From Thiomargarita sp. (GTDB lineage: Bacteria > Pseudomonadota > Gammaproteobacteria > Beggiatoales > Beggiatoaceae), in the NCBI GenBank assembly GCA_022729575.1, contig DZAL01000002.1:17135-81134 (forward strand): DNA of 64,000 nucleotides. Direction: 5' to 3'. Numbering within the stretch: position 1 is the first letter of the stretch; every line of letters begins with the position of its first letter. The translations under genes and the position numbers were made by a program. Shown piece after piece: positions 26,561 to 36,133 of the stretch. Below the pieces are notes generated by a model. That model saw nothing but the letters and a program-made list of their open reading frames with translations. It was not told the DNA's origin and searched no databases.

Positions 26561-29500
26561 CTACTCCTTCGGTTTCTCCACTCGCGAAGCCGATTCATCT
26601 CTTTCTGCTTCATCCATAATTTCGCTACCAGTTACCTCGCTAGATAAATCGGTTTTTAATCTAATGCCACGCCGGGATTGAAATTTTTTCTTAGACATTT
26701 TAGCACCGCTCATCTGCGAATAAGTATCAGGTCGTGCTGAAGCCGCTAAATCGTCACCGTCTTCACTGTCATCATGAGGAATTATTAGCATCTCCATTGA
26801 CGGCAGATTAACCGGCTGGGATTTCTCCTCATCACTGGTTACGGCCGCTATGGTAGGTGAAACGGCTACTACTGATACCGGCGGTGGTGGTAGAGGGTCC
26901 AGATTTGACAACTTTTCGAAAGTTGTCAAATCTAAAGTTGTCAAATCTTCAGTAGGTGGCGGTGGTGACGTTGGCCCAACCGGTGGCACCACACTACTAG
27001 GTGCCGGTGGTGCTGGCGTTACTGGTGGCACCGGCGTTACTGGTGGCGCTGGAGGCATAGACCGCGGTGGTATCGGTGGTTGTGCCGAGGCTTTAATTTT
27101 ACTCCATAGCCCTTCCAACAGACTGAATAACAGGAGGAAAATGCCGCGAATCAGATAGAACATCATCGTCACTATATTGATGATGTTGATAATTAAGTTA
27201 ATGATGAAACTCCACAGCCGGAGCCATAACGGGAGTTTGTAAACGGTCTCTGGGACTTTGGGATGGAGATTTTTCGCGTCGAGATTAGGCAACTGTTCGA
27301 AAGTGGTCAAATCTTCTCGAGAGGCACACAACGCTTTTGGTCCAATACTGATACAACCCAGTGGAATGACTACCAAGGTTAATAGAGTAGAAACTAACAC
27401 GCCAAAGAGCAGAGAAATGGCCATGCCTTGGAAAATCGGGTCAAATAAAATGACTCCGGAGCCTGCGACTAAGGCAAACGCAGTAATCAAAATAGGGCGA
27501 GTCCGCGTTTTACAAGCGAGAATCACGGCATCTTGAATACAAGTGCCTTTTTGAATTTCGTGGATTGAGTAATCTACTAACAAAATAGAATTACGCACAA
27601 TAATTCCTGCCAACGCAATCCAACCAATCATCGAGGTGGCGGTAAATGCCGCATTCAGTGCCCAGTGGCCAGGAATGATTCCCAGCAAAGTGAGTGGAAT
27701 GGGGACCATGATAATGGCGGGGACAATAAAGTTCCCAAACAGCCATACGACTAGAATATAAATTAACACCATGGCGGCGGCAAATGCCAGTCCCATGTCA
27801 CGGAAAGTTTCATAAGTGACGGTCCATTCGCCGGTCCATTCAAACCCAGATTGACCATATTCCTTGGGTGGGCCCAGATAGCGGTTACAAAGCGGAATCA
27901 ATTGAAAATAGGTGTGACAACCGCTTTCCCGTAAATCAATACCGTCGGGGGTGCGATAATCGGTTAATTGAGCTTCAATTTCGCGCATTCCATAAATCGG
28001 GGCGCTGAGATGATATTGGTTGGTGGCGACATCATATACACCTACGGAATCGCCCACCACATATTCAACTGGTCGTAAGTCTTTTTGATAGTAAATAGGG
28101 TGTTGTTTGAGTTTTTGGAACCGTCCTAATTCAGCCAAGGGTACGGTGGTACCGGTGGTGGTAGGAATGGGTAAATCGTATAAACGATTAAGTTGGGACC
28201 GGACCGCCAGTGGTACTTGCATGACCATGTAAGTTGGTTCCAAACGAGTCCCTCGTTTAATGTCGCCTAGTTTAAATCCACCCATGGCCATGGCTAAGTT
28301 TTGGTTAATCACATCGATGGCAATGCCACGCCGCACGGCTTTTTCGGTATCCACGTCGAAGCGCCAAATTCCATGTTCTTTGGCCATATAATTGTCAACA
28401 TCATCGAGGATCTCGGCATCTTCAAATAACTTGGTCATGTGGTTAGCCACTTGACGGCGAGTTGCATCATCAGGACCATAAATTTCGGCTACAATGGATT
28501 GCAACACGGGTGGTCCAGGGGGCATTTCGACCACGGCAATTTTGGCCGGACTCTTCATTTCGAGCAGCACTGCTTTTAACATGCGCCGGGTATCTAAAGC
28601 CATTTCATGGCTGCTACGGTGGCGGTCGGTTTTATCTTTAAGTTGGACGTGAATATCAGCCTGCCAAGGAGATTGACGCATATAGTAGTGTCGTACCATG
28701 CCGTTAAAATCAAAGGGTTGGGAGGTGCCGACATAGGTTTGCAAAGCGGTCACTTCGGGCATTTCACGCAGTTTTTCCGCAAAGGTCAGGGTGAGATTAG
28801 TCGTTTCTAAGAGCGCAGTACCTTCTGGCATGTGGATAAATACGTTAAATTCTGGTTTGTTGTCCAGCGGTAACATTTTCACTTCGACGTGTTGGGTGTA
28901 AAACATGGATAACGCGGCGAAAAAGGAGATGATGAGAACGATTAAAAATAAACCGCCTTTGAGCTTGCTGTTAAACAATGGCGGTAACAGTTTGCGGAAA
29001 AACCGTTCGAGTTTTTCATTAAAGTGATGCTCTTTCTGTTCAGCTTTGCGCAAGGCGGCTATCGATGGTTTAATCCGCATGGCTAACCAGGGGGTGAAGA
29101 TGAAGGCGGCAAACAGTGAAAAAATCATGGCCACGGAACCTAACGCGGGGATGGGTTCCATATAGGGTCCCATCATGCCAGAGACAAAGCCCATCGGGAG
29201 TAAGGCGGCAACCACGGTGAAGGTGGCTAAAATGGTGGGATTGCCGACTTCACGCACGGCATCGACTGCGGTATCGGTATCGGTTTCCCCTTTGAGGAGC
29301 CAACGGCGATAGATATTTTCGATGACGACAATGGCATCGTCCACCAGGATGCCAATAGAGAAAATCAGGGCAAATAAACTAACACGGTCAATGGTATAGC
29401 CGAGCAACCAGGCTGCGAATACGGTAATTAAAATGACCACTGGAATGACTAGGGTGACGACAATCGCCGGTCGTATGCCCAAGGAAAAGAGGACCAGGAC

Positions 29501-30670
29501 GGTGACCGCACTGGTGGCGATGAATAATTTTTTGATCAAGTCGTTGACTTTATCATTGGCGGTTTGACCGTAATTGCGGGTGACTTCGACATGAACGTTA
29601 CTGGGGATGAGACTCCCTTTTAATTTTTCGACATGAGTTAAAATCGAACTGGCGACGGTGACTCCGTTGCTGGCGATTTTTTTGGCAATGGCAATGGTGA
29701 CGGCGGGCGCATTGTCGATGTTGGCGGTCGGTACTTTGAGAGTTGGGTCCTGTTTTTGTGCTTCATAGCCATAGGCAGCGCCCGAAAAATAATTAACAAA
29801 TTGTCGTCGTTCACTTTGTGGCTCAGGGCCGATGGTGACCTCGGCAATGTCGCGGACATAGACAGGAGTCCCTTGATAAGTACCAATGACTAATTGTTCG
29901 ACTTCTCGCGCACTGCTTAAAAATTTACCGGCATAGACGCTAAAATGGGTATTTCCGGTTTCGATCTGGCCGGCCGGTATTTCGCTGTTAGCGGTTTGAA
30001 TGGTTTGCGCGACTTGGGCTAAACTGATGCCAAAGCCCGATAATCGCTCCGGTTTGACTTCGATTAAGACTTGTTCGGCCCGGCCGCCAATGATAAAACT
30101 GTGGCCGGTGTTTTCAATCTCCTTAAGACTTTGCATGACATCTAAGGCTAACGTGCGTAGATCGCTGTCGTCCACGTCTTCCGACCATAAAGTTAAGTTG
30201 ACGACAGGGACATCGTCAATGCCTTTGGGCTTAACCAGGGGTGGCATGACACCAGGGGGCATTTGGTCTAGGTTGGATTGTAATTTATCATGAACTTTGA
30301 AAATAGAAAATTCTAATTGCTCTCCCACTTCAAATTGTACCGTCACTAAACCTTGTCCATGCTCGGCGGCTGAGTAAACATGTTCGACGGCTGGAATTTC
30401 GCTAAGTATTCGTTGCATGGGTTCAATGGCTAACCGGGACACTTGTTGGGAGGAGGCACCGGGGTATTGGATAAAAATATCTACCATGGGCACGGAAATT
30501 TGTGGGTCTTCTTGGCGTGGGGTAAAGAGTAAGCCAAGGAGACCCATAAATAACATAGCAAAAAACAGTAAGGGTGAGAGCGGCGAATGAATAAACGCTT
30601 TCGCCATACGACCCGCTATTCCCAAGTGAGTGGATGATAAAGTTGGTGGGGAAGAGTGTTGTTCAGTCAT
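26561..30670 (-). CDS. RND-family efflux pump inner-membrane transporter, extended C-terminus
   Basis: 1369 residues, some 300 longer than a usual AcrB/CusA relative. Twelve membrane helices are expected: one near residues 30-50, a group at 385-560 with a D-D pair in GILVDDAIVVIENIYRR, and a second group at about 970-1110. The docking and porter regions are recognisable. After the last core helix, a tail follows with one more hydrophobic segment (about 1140-1175), a Pro-rich stretch and acidic sequence. Two segments of the tail, near residues 1120-1131 and 1241-1257, are translated family A hairpins (LTTFEQLPNLD and LTTFEKLSNLD). It is the partner of the membrane fusion protein encoded just upstream. 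The substrate is unknown. Confidence 0.9.
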   Translation of the reverse strand: MTEQHSSPPTLSSTHLGIAGRMAKAFIHSPLSPLLFFAMLFMGLLGLLFTPRQEDPQISVPMVDIFIQYPGASSQQVSRLAIEPMQRILSEIPAVEHVYSAAEHGQGLVTVQFEVGEQLEFSIFKVHDKLQSNLDQMPPGVMPPLVKPKGIDDVPVVNLTLWSEDVDDSDLRTLALDVMQSLKEIENTGHSFIIGGRAEQVLIEVKPERLSGFGISLAQVAQTIQTANSEIPAGQIETGNTHFSVYAGKFLSSAREVEQLVIGTYQGTPVYVRDIAEVTIGPEPQSERRQFVNYFSGAAYGYEAQKQDPTLKVPTANIDNAPAVTIAIAKKIASNGVTVASSILTHVEKLKGSLIPSNVHVEVTRNYGQTANDKVNDLIKKLFIATSAVTVLVLFSLGIRPAIVVTLVIPVVILITVFAAWLLGYTIDRVSLFALIFSIGILVDDAIVVIENIYRRWLLKGETDTDTAVDAVREVGNPTILATFTVVAALLPMGFVSGMMGPYMEPIPALGSVAMIFSLFAAFIFTPWLAMRIKPSIAALRKAEQKEHHFNEKLERFFRKLLPPLFNSKLKGGLFLIVLIISFFAALSMFYTQHVEVKMLPLDNKPEFNVFIHMPEGTALLETTNLTLTFAEKLREMPEVTALQTYVGTSQPFDFNGMVRHYYMRQSPWQADIHVQLKDKTDRHRSSHEMALDTRRMLKAVLLEMKSPAKIAVVEMPPGPPVLQSIVAEIYGPDDATRRQVANHMTKLFEDAEILDDVDNYMAKEHGIWRFDVDTEKAVRRGIAIDVINQNLAMAMGGFKLGDIKRGTRLEPTYMVMQVPLAVRSQLNRLYDLPIPTTTGTTVPLAELGRFQKLKQHPIYYQKDLRPVEYVVGDSVGVYDVATNQYHLSAPIYGMREIEAQLTDYRTPDGIDLRESGCHTYFQLIPLCNRYLGPPKEYGQSGFEWTGEWTVTYETFRDMGLAFAAAMVLIYILVVWLFGNFIVPAIIMVPIPLTLLGIIPGHWALNAAFTATSMIGWIALAGIIVRNSILLVDYSIHEIQKGTCIQDAVILACKTRTRPILITAFALVAGSGVILFDPIFQGMAISLLFGVLVSTLLTLVVIPLGCISIGPKALCASREDLTTFEQLPNLDAKNLHPKVPETVYKLPLWLRLWSFIINLIINIINIVTMMFYLIRGIFLLLFSLLEGLWSKIKASAQPPIPPRSMPPAPPVTPVPPVTPAPPAPSSVVPPVGPTSPPPPTEDLTTLDLTTFEKLSNLDPLPPPPVSVVAVSPTIAAVTSDEEKSQPVNLPSMEMLIIPHDDSEDGDDLAASARPDTYSQMSGAKMSKKKFQSRRGIRLKTDLSSEVTGSEIMDEAERDESASRVEKPKE
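26901..26948. repeat. Family A hairpin plus half copy inside the RND gene
   Basis: A perfect 33-bp hairpin (26901-26933) followed by an extra right arm (26934-26948), 48 bp in all, or 16 codons, read in frame by the RND gene. A decayed copy at 27281-27314 is also translated. Confidence 0.92.
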
Positions 30671-30756
30671 TGGTTATTGGTTATTTGGTTATTGGTTATT
30701 CGGTTATTCAGTCTAAGGAGTCCAAGACCTGTCTTGGACTCCAAAAGTGTTATCTA
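30671..30756. other. Short gap with TTATTGGTTATT tandem repeat and hairpin
   Basis: The gap begins with a microsatellite-like run of GGTTATTGGTTATT units and then contains a GGAGTCCAAGACCTGTCTTGGACTCC palindrome at about 30717-30742. No Shine-Dalgarno for another gene is seen. Confidence 0.6.
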
Positions 30757-31977
30757 TTATAACTTTTCATCGGTTACTGCTGGTTTCAGCTTGGTAGTCC
30801 AACCGGTGGCCAGTCCTGGGGTGGGTGTCAATTCAATCACTTCACCTTCTTTTAAACCGCTTAACACCGTGATTAAGTTATCGAAAGGGATGGCGGCATC
30901 TTTGATTAAGTAGGGGTTAATGTCATTGCCTAAGCGTAATAAGCGTAGTTCACGTTTGCCATCTTTGAGAATATACACGCCTGGCAGACTACCGCGCCAC
31001 ATCAGGGCTTGTCGTGGAATCACCGGTAAGACCGATAATTCTCGATTAGTGTTGTCTGACATCTCCACTTGTACATATTGACCTGGACCAGTTTGCATGG
31101 GTTCAGGTAATTGAGGAATATCCAATTTAATTTTTACGGTGTGACGTTGTGGATCGGCCATCGGGAAAATTTGCGCCACTTTGGTTTGAATGGTAAAGCT
31201 GTCGGCATCTAATTTGGCAATGACGGTATCCCCTAATTTTAATCCTCGTTCCAATCTAGCGGGTACTTCGACTTCGATTTGCAGACGGTCAATGTCAGCA
31301 AACTGTAATAAGCGTTGGCCGGGTTGTACGGTGTCTCCGATTTCGACAAATTTTTTTATAATCACTCCATCAAACGGTGCCTTGCCAACGGCATCGCGTA
31401 ATTTGGCATCAATTTGTTCGATTTGAGATTGCGCTTGTAATAAAACACTGCGGGATTGGCGGATTTGGGTGCTGTAAGTATGCAATTCGGCACGACGGTC
31501 AAGTGTTTCATCGCTTTCACTCATCATGTCGCTCATGGGTTTGGTAAAAAATTGGTCAAATAAATGCGGTAAGCCCATTCCTCCTGGTGCTTTGCTGGGC
31601 GAATCTGGGGAGTATAATTCACGTTCATATTGAACTCCGGCATGACGTAATGTGGCTTCCGCATTCATTATCCCTGCTACGGCGGCGCGTCGTTGTGCCA
31701 ACAATTCGGTATCGTCTAAAGCAATTAATACGGTACTTTTCTGAAAATGGTCTCCTTCTTCACCGGCCATGATTTCCACACGCCCAGGTAACTGGGCCGA
31801 TAAAGTAATTTCTTTATAAGGAATAACCGTACCACTGAGAGTAATCGCGGTGCTTACAGAAAAATTACGTACCACATAATTTTCTGGTGCTTCTGTTGCC
31901 GGTGCCTCTGCCGAAACCTCTAATACTTGATGACAAACTCCAACAATAACTACTACTTTAATCAATTGTTTGAACAT
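30757..31977 (-). CDS. RND efflux periplasmic adaptor (membrane fusion protein)
   Basis: 406 residues. A signal peptide covers residues 1-24 (ending VSAEA). The domains follow the MFP order: a beta-barrel/lipoyl start (AITLSGTVIPYKEITLSAQLPGRV with G-D-x-V-x-K-like GDHFQKSTVLIALDD), a helical hairpin (about 85-190), the second lipoyl half (DAVGKAPFDGVIIKKFVEIGDTV) and a beta-barrel (VEVPARLERGLKLGDTV). It links the RND transporter to an outer-membrane channel, which is not encoded here. It lies 86 bp upstream of the RND gene in the same direction, so they form an operon. Confidence 0.88.
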   Translation of the reverse strand: MFKQLIKVVVIVGVCHQVLEVSAEAPATEAPENYVVRNFSVSTAITLSGTVIPYKEITLSAQLPGRVEIMAGEEGDHFQKSTVLIALDDTELLAQRRAAVAGIMNAEATLRHAGVQYERELYSPDSPSKAPGGMGLPHLFDQFFTKPMSDMMSESDETLDRRAELHTYSTQIRQSRSVLLQAQSQIEQIDAKLRDAVGKAPFDGVIIKKFVEIGDTVQPGQRLLQFADIDRLQIEVEVPARLERGLKLGDTVIAKLDADSFTIQTKVAQIFPMADPQRHTVKIKLDIPQLPEPMQTGPGQYVQVEMSDNTNRELSVLPVIPRQALMWRGSLPGVYILKDGKRELRLLRLGNDINPYLIKDAAIPFDNLITVLSGLKEGEVIELTPTPGLATGWTTKLKPAVTDEKL

Positions 31978-32098
31978 AACTATATGCTTATACCTTAAAA
32001 TGACATGGGAAGTTTAATGAAGCATTCTCTAAAATTAAGTGAAAATTTTAAGAAGAACGTTTGATTAAACTTCCAATGGTGTTAATTCATTAATTTCC

Positions 32099-32197
32099 AG
32101 ATTTGACAACTTGTCGAAAGTTGTCAAATCTCTAGTTGGTTTCCAGATTTGATAACTGGTCGAAAGTTATCAAATTTAGTGGAAAGTTGTCAAATCT
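32099..32197. repeat. Family A hairpins, tandem and decaying
   Basis: A full hairpin at 32099-32131, a second with T substitutions (GATAACTGGTCGAAAGTTATC) and a trailing half copy. The series shows stepwise decay of paired bases while the stem is kept: matching changes occur on both arms (GACAACT to GATAACT with AGTTGTC to AGTTATC). Confidence 0.85.
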
Positions 32198-32200
32198 ACG

Positions 32201-32599
32201 CTATTTGACTCGTCCCATCACGGTAAAACTTCTGACAAACGGGCCTGCCATCCGGGGATCTTTAATCATGGCACCATAGTCGCCAACCTTAAATTTCAAT
32301 TTGCCACCCACGTATGCCATACCTAATCCTGCCATGCCGATGCCTTTGTCCATCCATTTCGCCCAGTTCTCGGGAGTGGCACGTAAATCCCAATTCACTT
32401 CTTCTCCATTATACGCGCCAGCGGAGATGCCCTTGCCATTTTCAATCGTCAAAATTCCCAGGGCCTTCTCCTCATTATCAAACCCATAAGAGATTTTTGA
32501 ATTAAAGTTGATTTTAGCCAACGCATCCGATAATTCAGGCTCTTTATTCCATTCTTCCATAAAGCTTTTCATCCAGGCATCCGAAAATAAATCGGCCAT
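32201..32599 (-). CDS. SCP2 sterol-carrier-like lipid-binding protein
   Basis: 132 residues, a stand-alone SCP2-type domain. It opens with SDAWMKSFMEEWNKEPEL and has the typical central sheet (KISYGFDNEEKALGILTIENGKG) followed by the AxxENWAKWMDKGIG and KLKFKVGDYGAMIKDPR segments. Such proteins bind hydrophobic ligands or serve as lipid chaperones in the cytoplasm; no partner enzyme is adjacent. The ATG at 32599 has GGAGG upstream. Confidence 0.78.
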   Translation of the reverse strand: MADLFSDAWMKSFMEEWNKEPELSDALAKINFNSKISYGFDNEEKALGILTIENGKGISAGAYNGEEVNWDLRATPENWAKWMDKGIGMAGLGMAYVGGKLKFKVGDYGAMIKDPRMAGPFVRSFTVMGRVK

Positions 32600-33340
32600 A
32601 TTGTTTTCCTCCTTTTTATAATTTCAGGTTAAAACAGGATAATATTGTTCAATTATCCCACTATAAAAAATGCAGAATGAGGCATAAATCAAATTATTAT
32701 TATGCCTCATTCTGCTCACCAGAATAGTCATTGTCACGCGGTTATTCTACGCTATTTCGCGAAAAATTGCCGAGCCAATGGCTAGTATTCAAAAATTTTT
32801 TTAAAATCAAACTTTTTAGCCAGCCCTTCATTTATAATATCAACTTGCCTAGCGACTTAAATATGAGGCAGACACGCTCATTTTAAAACCAATGCTTAAA
32901 CTAAAAAATGCTTTGTTCTATATTTGCTCTATACTGGATAGTGTTTTAAACCATTATATTTGTAATGATAAACGAATCTACAATCATTTTTAATCAGGTC
33001 AACAATTAATGATAATTCTACCAATAAAGTATTAGCCTATTGAAATAAATTAATCGGTTATCCTGCATAAATAAATTTTTTCTGTTAAGCTATTTTTTAT
33101 TTAATTTTAAAAATATTAACGACAGATTTATTTTAGGGCAAATACCTTTTCCAAGTCTATACGGTCCACCACCCCATTTGTGTTTATGTCAATTCATGTC
33201 ATTTGTGGCTAAATGTTAAAAGCACATAAGACAATAGTGAGTATAGTATTTTTAAAAACCATGGCTATTGTTGATCCATGATCTCATTAATTTCATAATT
33301 GTTCAATCATTTAACTAACTTTAAAGGAAATCTATATTCT
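32600..33340. other. AT-rich gap between divergent genes
   Basis: 740 bases, very AT-rich. The only distinct structure is the hairpin at 32672-32715. I see no gene in it. Confidence 0.5.
32672..32715. terminator. Strong 16-bp stem-loop, terminator-like
   Basis: Perfect 16-base arms (GCAGAATGAGGCATAA and its complement) around a 12-base AT-rich loop. It is preceded by an A run (T run on the minus strand), so it would best terminate leftward transcripts, yet it stands upstream of a leftward gene. It could instead be an attenuator or a small-RNA end. Confidence 0.5.
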
Positions 33341-35152
33341 ATGAGTTTTATCACTGTAGGCAATGCGTTAGGTTGTACCATCAACTCTCACCGTCGTGGC
33401 TGGGACGGTAGCATTTGTAAAAATGCCGAAACCTGGAATTGCTCCGCCAAACAACAATTTCGAACAGATTATTGTCAACAAGGTGATCCCCGTTGTTACC
33501 ATATCCATATTTTTGAAGAAGGCAATCCCTATTGTCTAATCGACGACTTAGGAATTGGGTGGTTACTGGAACCTTACCCTGAAGCCCTCAATAATCAGAT
33601 TTTACTGTTTTGGGGTAAACGTTTTCAAGAGCCTCGTGGCATTAGTGACATTAATACCAGACCAAAGGATTATGTATTTGGTGCTTATCGCGTGCAAAGC
33701 GTCTATCCACAAAAAATTAATGAATTTAAAACTTTGTGGAAAATAGAACCTTATCCTGATGGTTGGACACGTTTTCAGCAACCCTATATACTGACAGTCT
33801 ATTATAAAAGTATTATCGGTGGGGTATATCTAAAAGAAGTCAACCGTGTAGCAGTAGAAAATATGTTTGAGAAAGCGGCAGAGCAGGCTCGTAGTCCTCA
33901 TCCTAACTGGTTTACCAGCAAAGATGCCGAGCGATTTGAGTATTTTCATGCTCATTTACACGAATGGTTTGAACAGGCCCGCGAAGATGCGTTGAAATTA
34001 CAACAAAACATGGTACATACCTATACCAAACCTTCCTCATTACTGTCGTCGGTAGTAAAGAATCCATTTGTGGATGGACTGAAAGGGATCGAACTAAAAA
34101 AGACCACGATAACACCTACGAGCATCGTGGCACCTATAGCGTTAACGCCTAAGCCGGTGGTGTCTGCTAAAATGGACGCACCGGCTTATCCTTTGATCGA
34201 AAAAGATACCACTAAGGACCGAATAAAAACGGTTTATAGTAAAGAAACTTTAGATGCTTTGATGGCCGCGTCGTTAACCAAGAATATTGTGATCTTGACA
34301 GGTTCCCCTGGCGTAGGTAAAAGCAGTTTAGCCATTGATTTAATAGATGACTCGGAACGTAAATTAATTGTGGCAGTGGGATCCACTTGGCGAGGACGTG
34401 AAGATTTGTTAGGTTATGTGAATCCGATTAGCAACGAATTTGAACCGACCGATTTTACTCGTTTTCTTTATAAAGCCGAAAATACTTGGCGTAAAAATGA
34501 CAAACGTACTCATATGGTGGTTTTCGAAGAATTTAATTTAAGTCAACCAGAATATTGGTTTGCCGATATGTTAGTACGATCCCAATATCCAGAAGACCAA
34601 GAAAAACTAAGAACTATTGAATTTGGTGGTAAATGTATTCGTGGTGTCACTACCAATGGCAGTAGAATTTTTATTTCACCAGCACTGCGATTTGTAGCTA
34701 CCATTAACAATGATCATACTACACTGTCCTTGTCACCACGAGTCTTAGACCGAGCCTCGATCATTGAGTTAACTTTAGAACCGCGCTACACTTTGGAACG
34801 GGCTAAACTCGAATTGGACGAAAAACAAATTATGTCCATTGAGGAGCTAGATGCACTACTCAAATATAAGAATGCGATGTTTTCCTTACGTGCGGCCGAA
34901 TCGCTCAAACGTTGCATCGATAATCTACATTTATTAGACATGAACAGCACTTGGGATGCCTTAGACATCATACTACATCAACAGGTACTGACCAAAGTGC
35001 GATTAATGGTCGGCGATCCAGCGAATGATAGCCTGATGCAAGGTTTAGAAGATTGGAGTGAGAGTTACGGCAAGTATCTGCGTAAATGTGCCACCTTGAT
35101 TGATGGCTGGACTGAAGCGTTAAAGGATGGACGAGATGTGATTCAGGCGTAA
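33341..35152 (+). CDS. McrB-like AAA+ NTPase with cysteine-rich N-terminal domain
   Basis: About 603 residues from ATG 33341, which has AAAGGA upstream (the frame opens earlier, at a TTG at 33299). Residues 1-100 form a domain rich in Cys and Trp (GCTINSHRRGWDGSICKN, NCSAKQQFRTDYCQQ) that I know only as an N-terminal domain of unassigned role. The AAA+ part has Walker A GSPGVGKSS near 321-329, GSTWRGREDLLGYVNP, and Walker B VVFEEFNLSQPEYWFADML, the pattern of McrB-type GTPases. Sensor regions follow. McrB partners with the McrC nuclease in methylation-dependent restriction, but no mcrC or endonuclease is in the window, so function is open. Confidence 0.75.
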   Translation: MSFITVGNALGCTINSHRRGWDGSICKNAETWNCSAKQQFRTDYCQQGDPRCYHIHIFEEGNPYCLIDDLGIGWLLEPYPEALNNQILLFWGKRFQEPRGISDINTRPKDYVFGAYRVQSVYPQKINEFKTLWKIEPYPDGWTRFQQPYILTVYYKSIIGGVYLKEVNRVAVENMFEKAAEQARSPHPNWFTSKDAERFEYFHAHLHEWFEQAREDALKLQQNMVHTYTKPSSLLSSVVKNPFVDGLKGIELKKTTITPTSIVAPIALTPKPVVSAKMDAPAYPLIEKDTTKDRIKTVYSKETLDALMAASLTKNIVILTGSPGVGKSSLAIDLIDDSERKLIVAVGSTWRGREDLLGYVNPISNEFEPTDFTRFLYKAENTWRKNDKRTHMVVFEEFNLSQPEYWFADMLVRSQYPEDQEKLRTIEFGGKCIRGVTTNGSRIFISPALRFVATINNDHTTLSLSPRVLDRASIIELTLEPRYTLERAKLELDEKQIMSIEELDALLKYKNAMFSLRAAESLKRCIDNLHLLDMNSTWDALDIILHQQVLTKVRLMVGDPANDSLMQGLEDWSESYGKYLRKCATLIDGWTEALKDGRDVIQA

Positions 35153-35179
35153 TCATAATTGGTAGGGGTGCCTCCTACG

Positions 35180-35678
35180 GGTAGTCCCTCCAAACCCATG
35201 GAGGTGTTAACCTTCAATGAGTTATCAAGGCTCAAAGTTTCCTAAACCTTTGAGGTTTAGGAAACTTAGAATCGCCTTGGCTCAAAGTTTCCTAAACCTT
35301 TGAGGTTTAGGAAACTTAGAATCGCCTTGGCTCAAAGTTTCCTAAACCTTTGAGGTTTAGGAAACTTAGAATCGCCTTGGCTCAAAGTTTCCTAAACCTT
35401 TGAGGTTTAGGAAACTTAGAATCGCCTTGGCTCAAAGTTTCCTAAACCTTTGAGGTTTAGGAAACTTAGAATCGCCTTGGCTCAAAGTTTCCTAAACCTT
35501 TGAGGTTTAGGAAACTTAGAATCGCCTTGGCTCAAAGTTTCCTAAACCTTTGAGGTTTAGGAAACTTAGAATCGCCGAGGTTTCCTAAACCTGTGGGGTT
35601 TAGGAAACCTAAAACTGGTAAGGTTTAGGAAAGTTAGCACCTGGATTCTAGTACCTCCATTAATTGGTAGGGACTACC
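35180..35678. mobile_element. MITE-like element with seven perfect 50-bp units
   Basis: It starts GGTAGTCCCTCCAAACCCAT and ends TTAATTGGTAGGGACTACC, so the ends are inverted. The left part includes TTAACCTTCAATGAGTTATC, the reverse complement of the right end of the 133-bp direct repeats. The centre at 35231-35580 is seven tandem 50-bp units, each a 33-bp family D hairpin (arm AAGTTTCCTAAACCT, loop TTG) plus a 17-bp spacer; only the spacer end of the last unit differs. Then follow decayed hairpins. No coding capacity. Confidence 0.85.
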
Positions 35679-36133
35679 CTCCTACGCATTACTGGTAACA
35701 CACTGCAATTTGCCGAATGCACCCTACTTCAACTACCAAGTTTGACCCGCACATTAAGTTCCTTTCTGAAAGCCGATTGGAGTGAAAACTTTCCTCGTTC
35801 CCACGCGCCAGCGGTCAGCGTTATACACAAGTCCCGCGGCGCCTCTGTAATAGATTGATTTATAAGAAAATACCTCAAGTGGGACGTACTTACTAAAATC
35901 TTTGTAAATCAACTACCTAAAAACTTGTGTATAAGGCTGACCGCGCCAGCGTGGGAACGAGAAGAATATTAATTCAGACCTGGAAAGCCGTGTGCCATGA
36001 AAGTTGCCCGCACGGTTTGGATGGGGGGGAAAGAGGACAAGTATCCAGTGAGATAATGAAACTAAGATTAGTTCACTGGAGAAAGAAATCTTTTCTCTAT
36101 CCATATCTATATCACATCACACACTTATGAACT
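35679..36133. other. Gap with an imperfect 39-bp inverted repeat
   Basis: Arms at 35794-35832 and 35923-35961 (CTCGTTCCCACGC at the outer ends, TTATACACAAGT at the inner ends) enclose 90 bases. A smaller relative stands at 41543-41597. No gene is seen; it looks like another small non-autonomous element. Confidence 0.6.

Noticed and set aside
26850..27158. 102-residue Gly-rich frame opposite the RND gene
   Set aside because: It is the antisense of the Pro-rich RND tail; glycine codons mirror proline codons.
35231..35580. Seven regular repeats that could be taken for a CRISPR array
   Set aside because: The 50-bp units are identical including the 17-bp spacers, so there are no unique spacers, and no cas gene is present.
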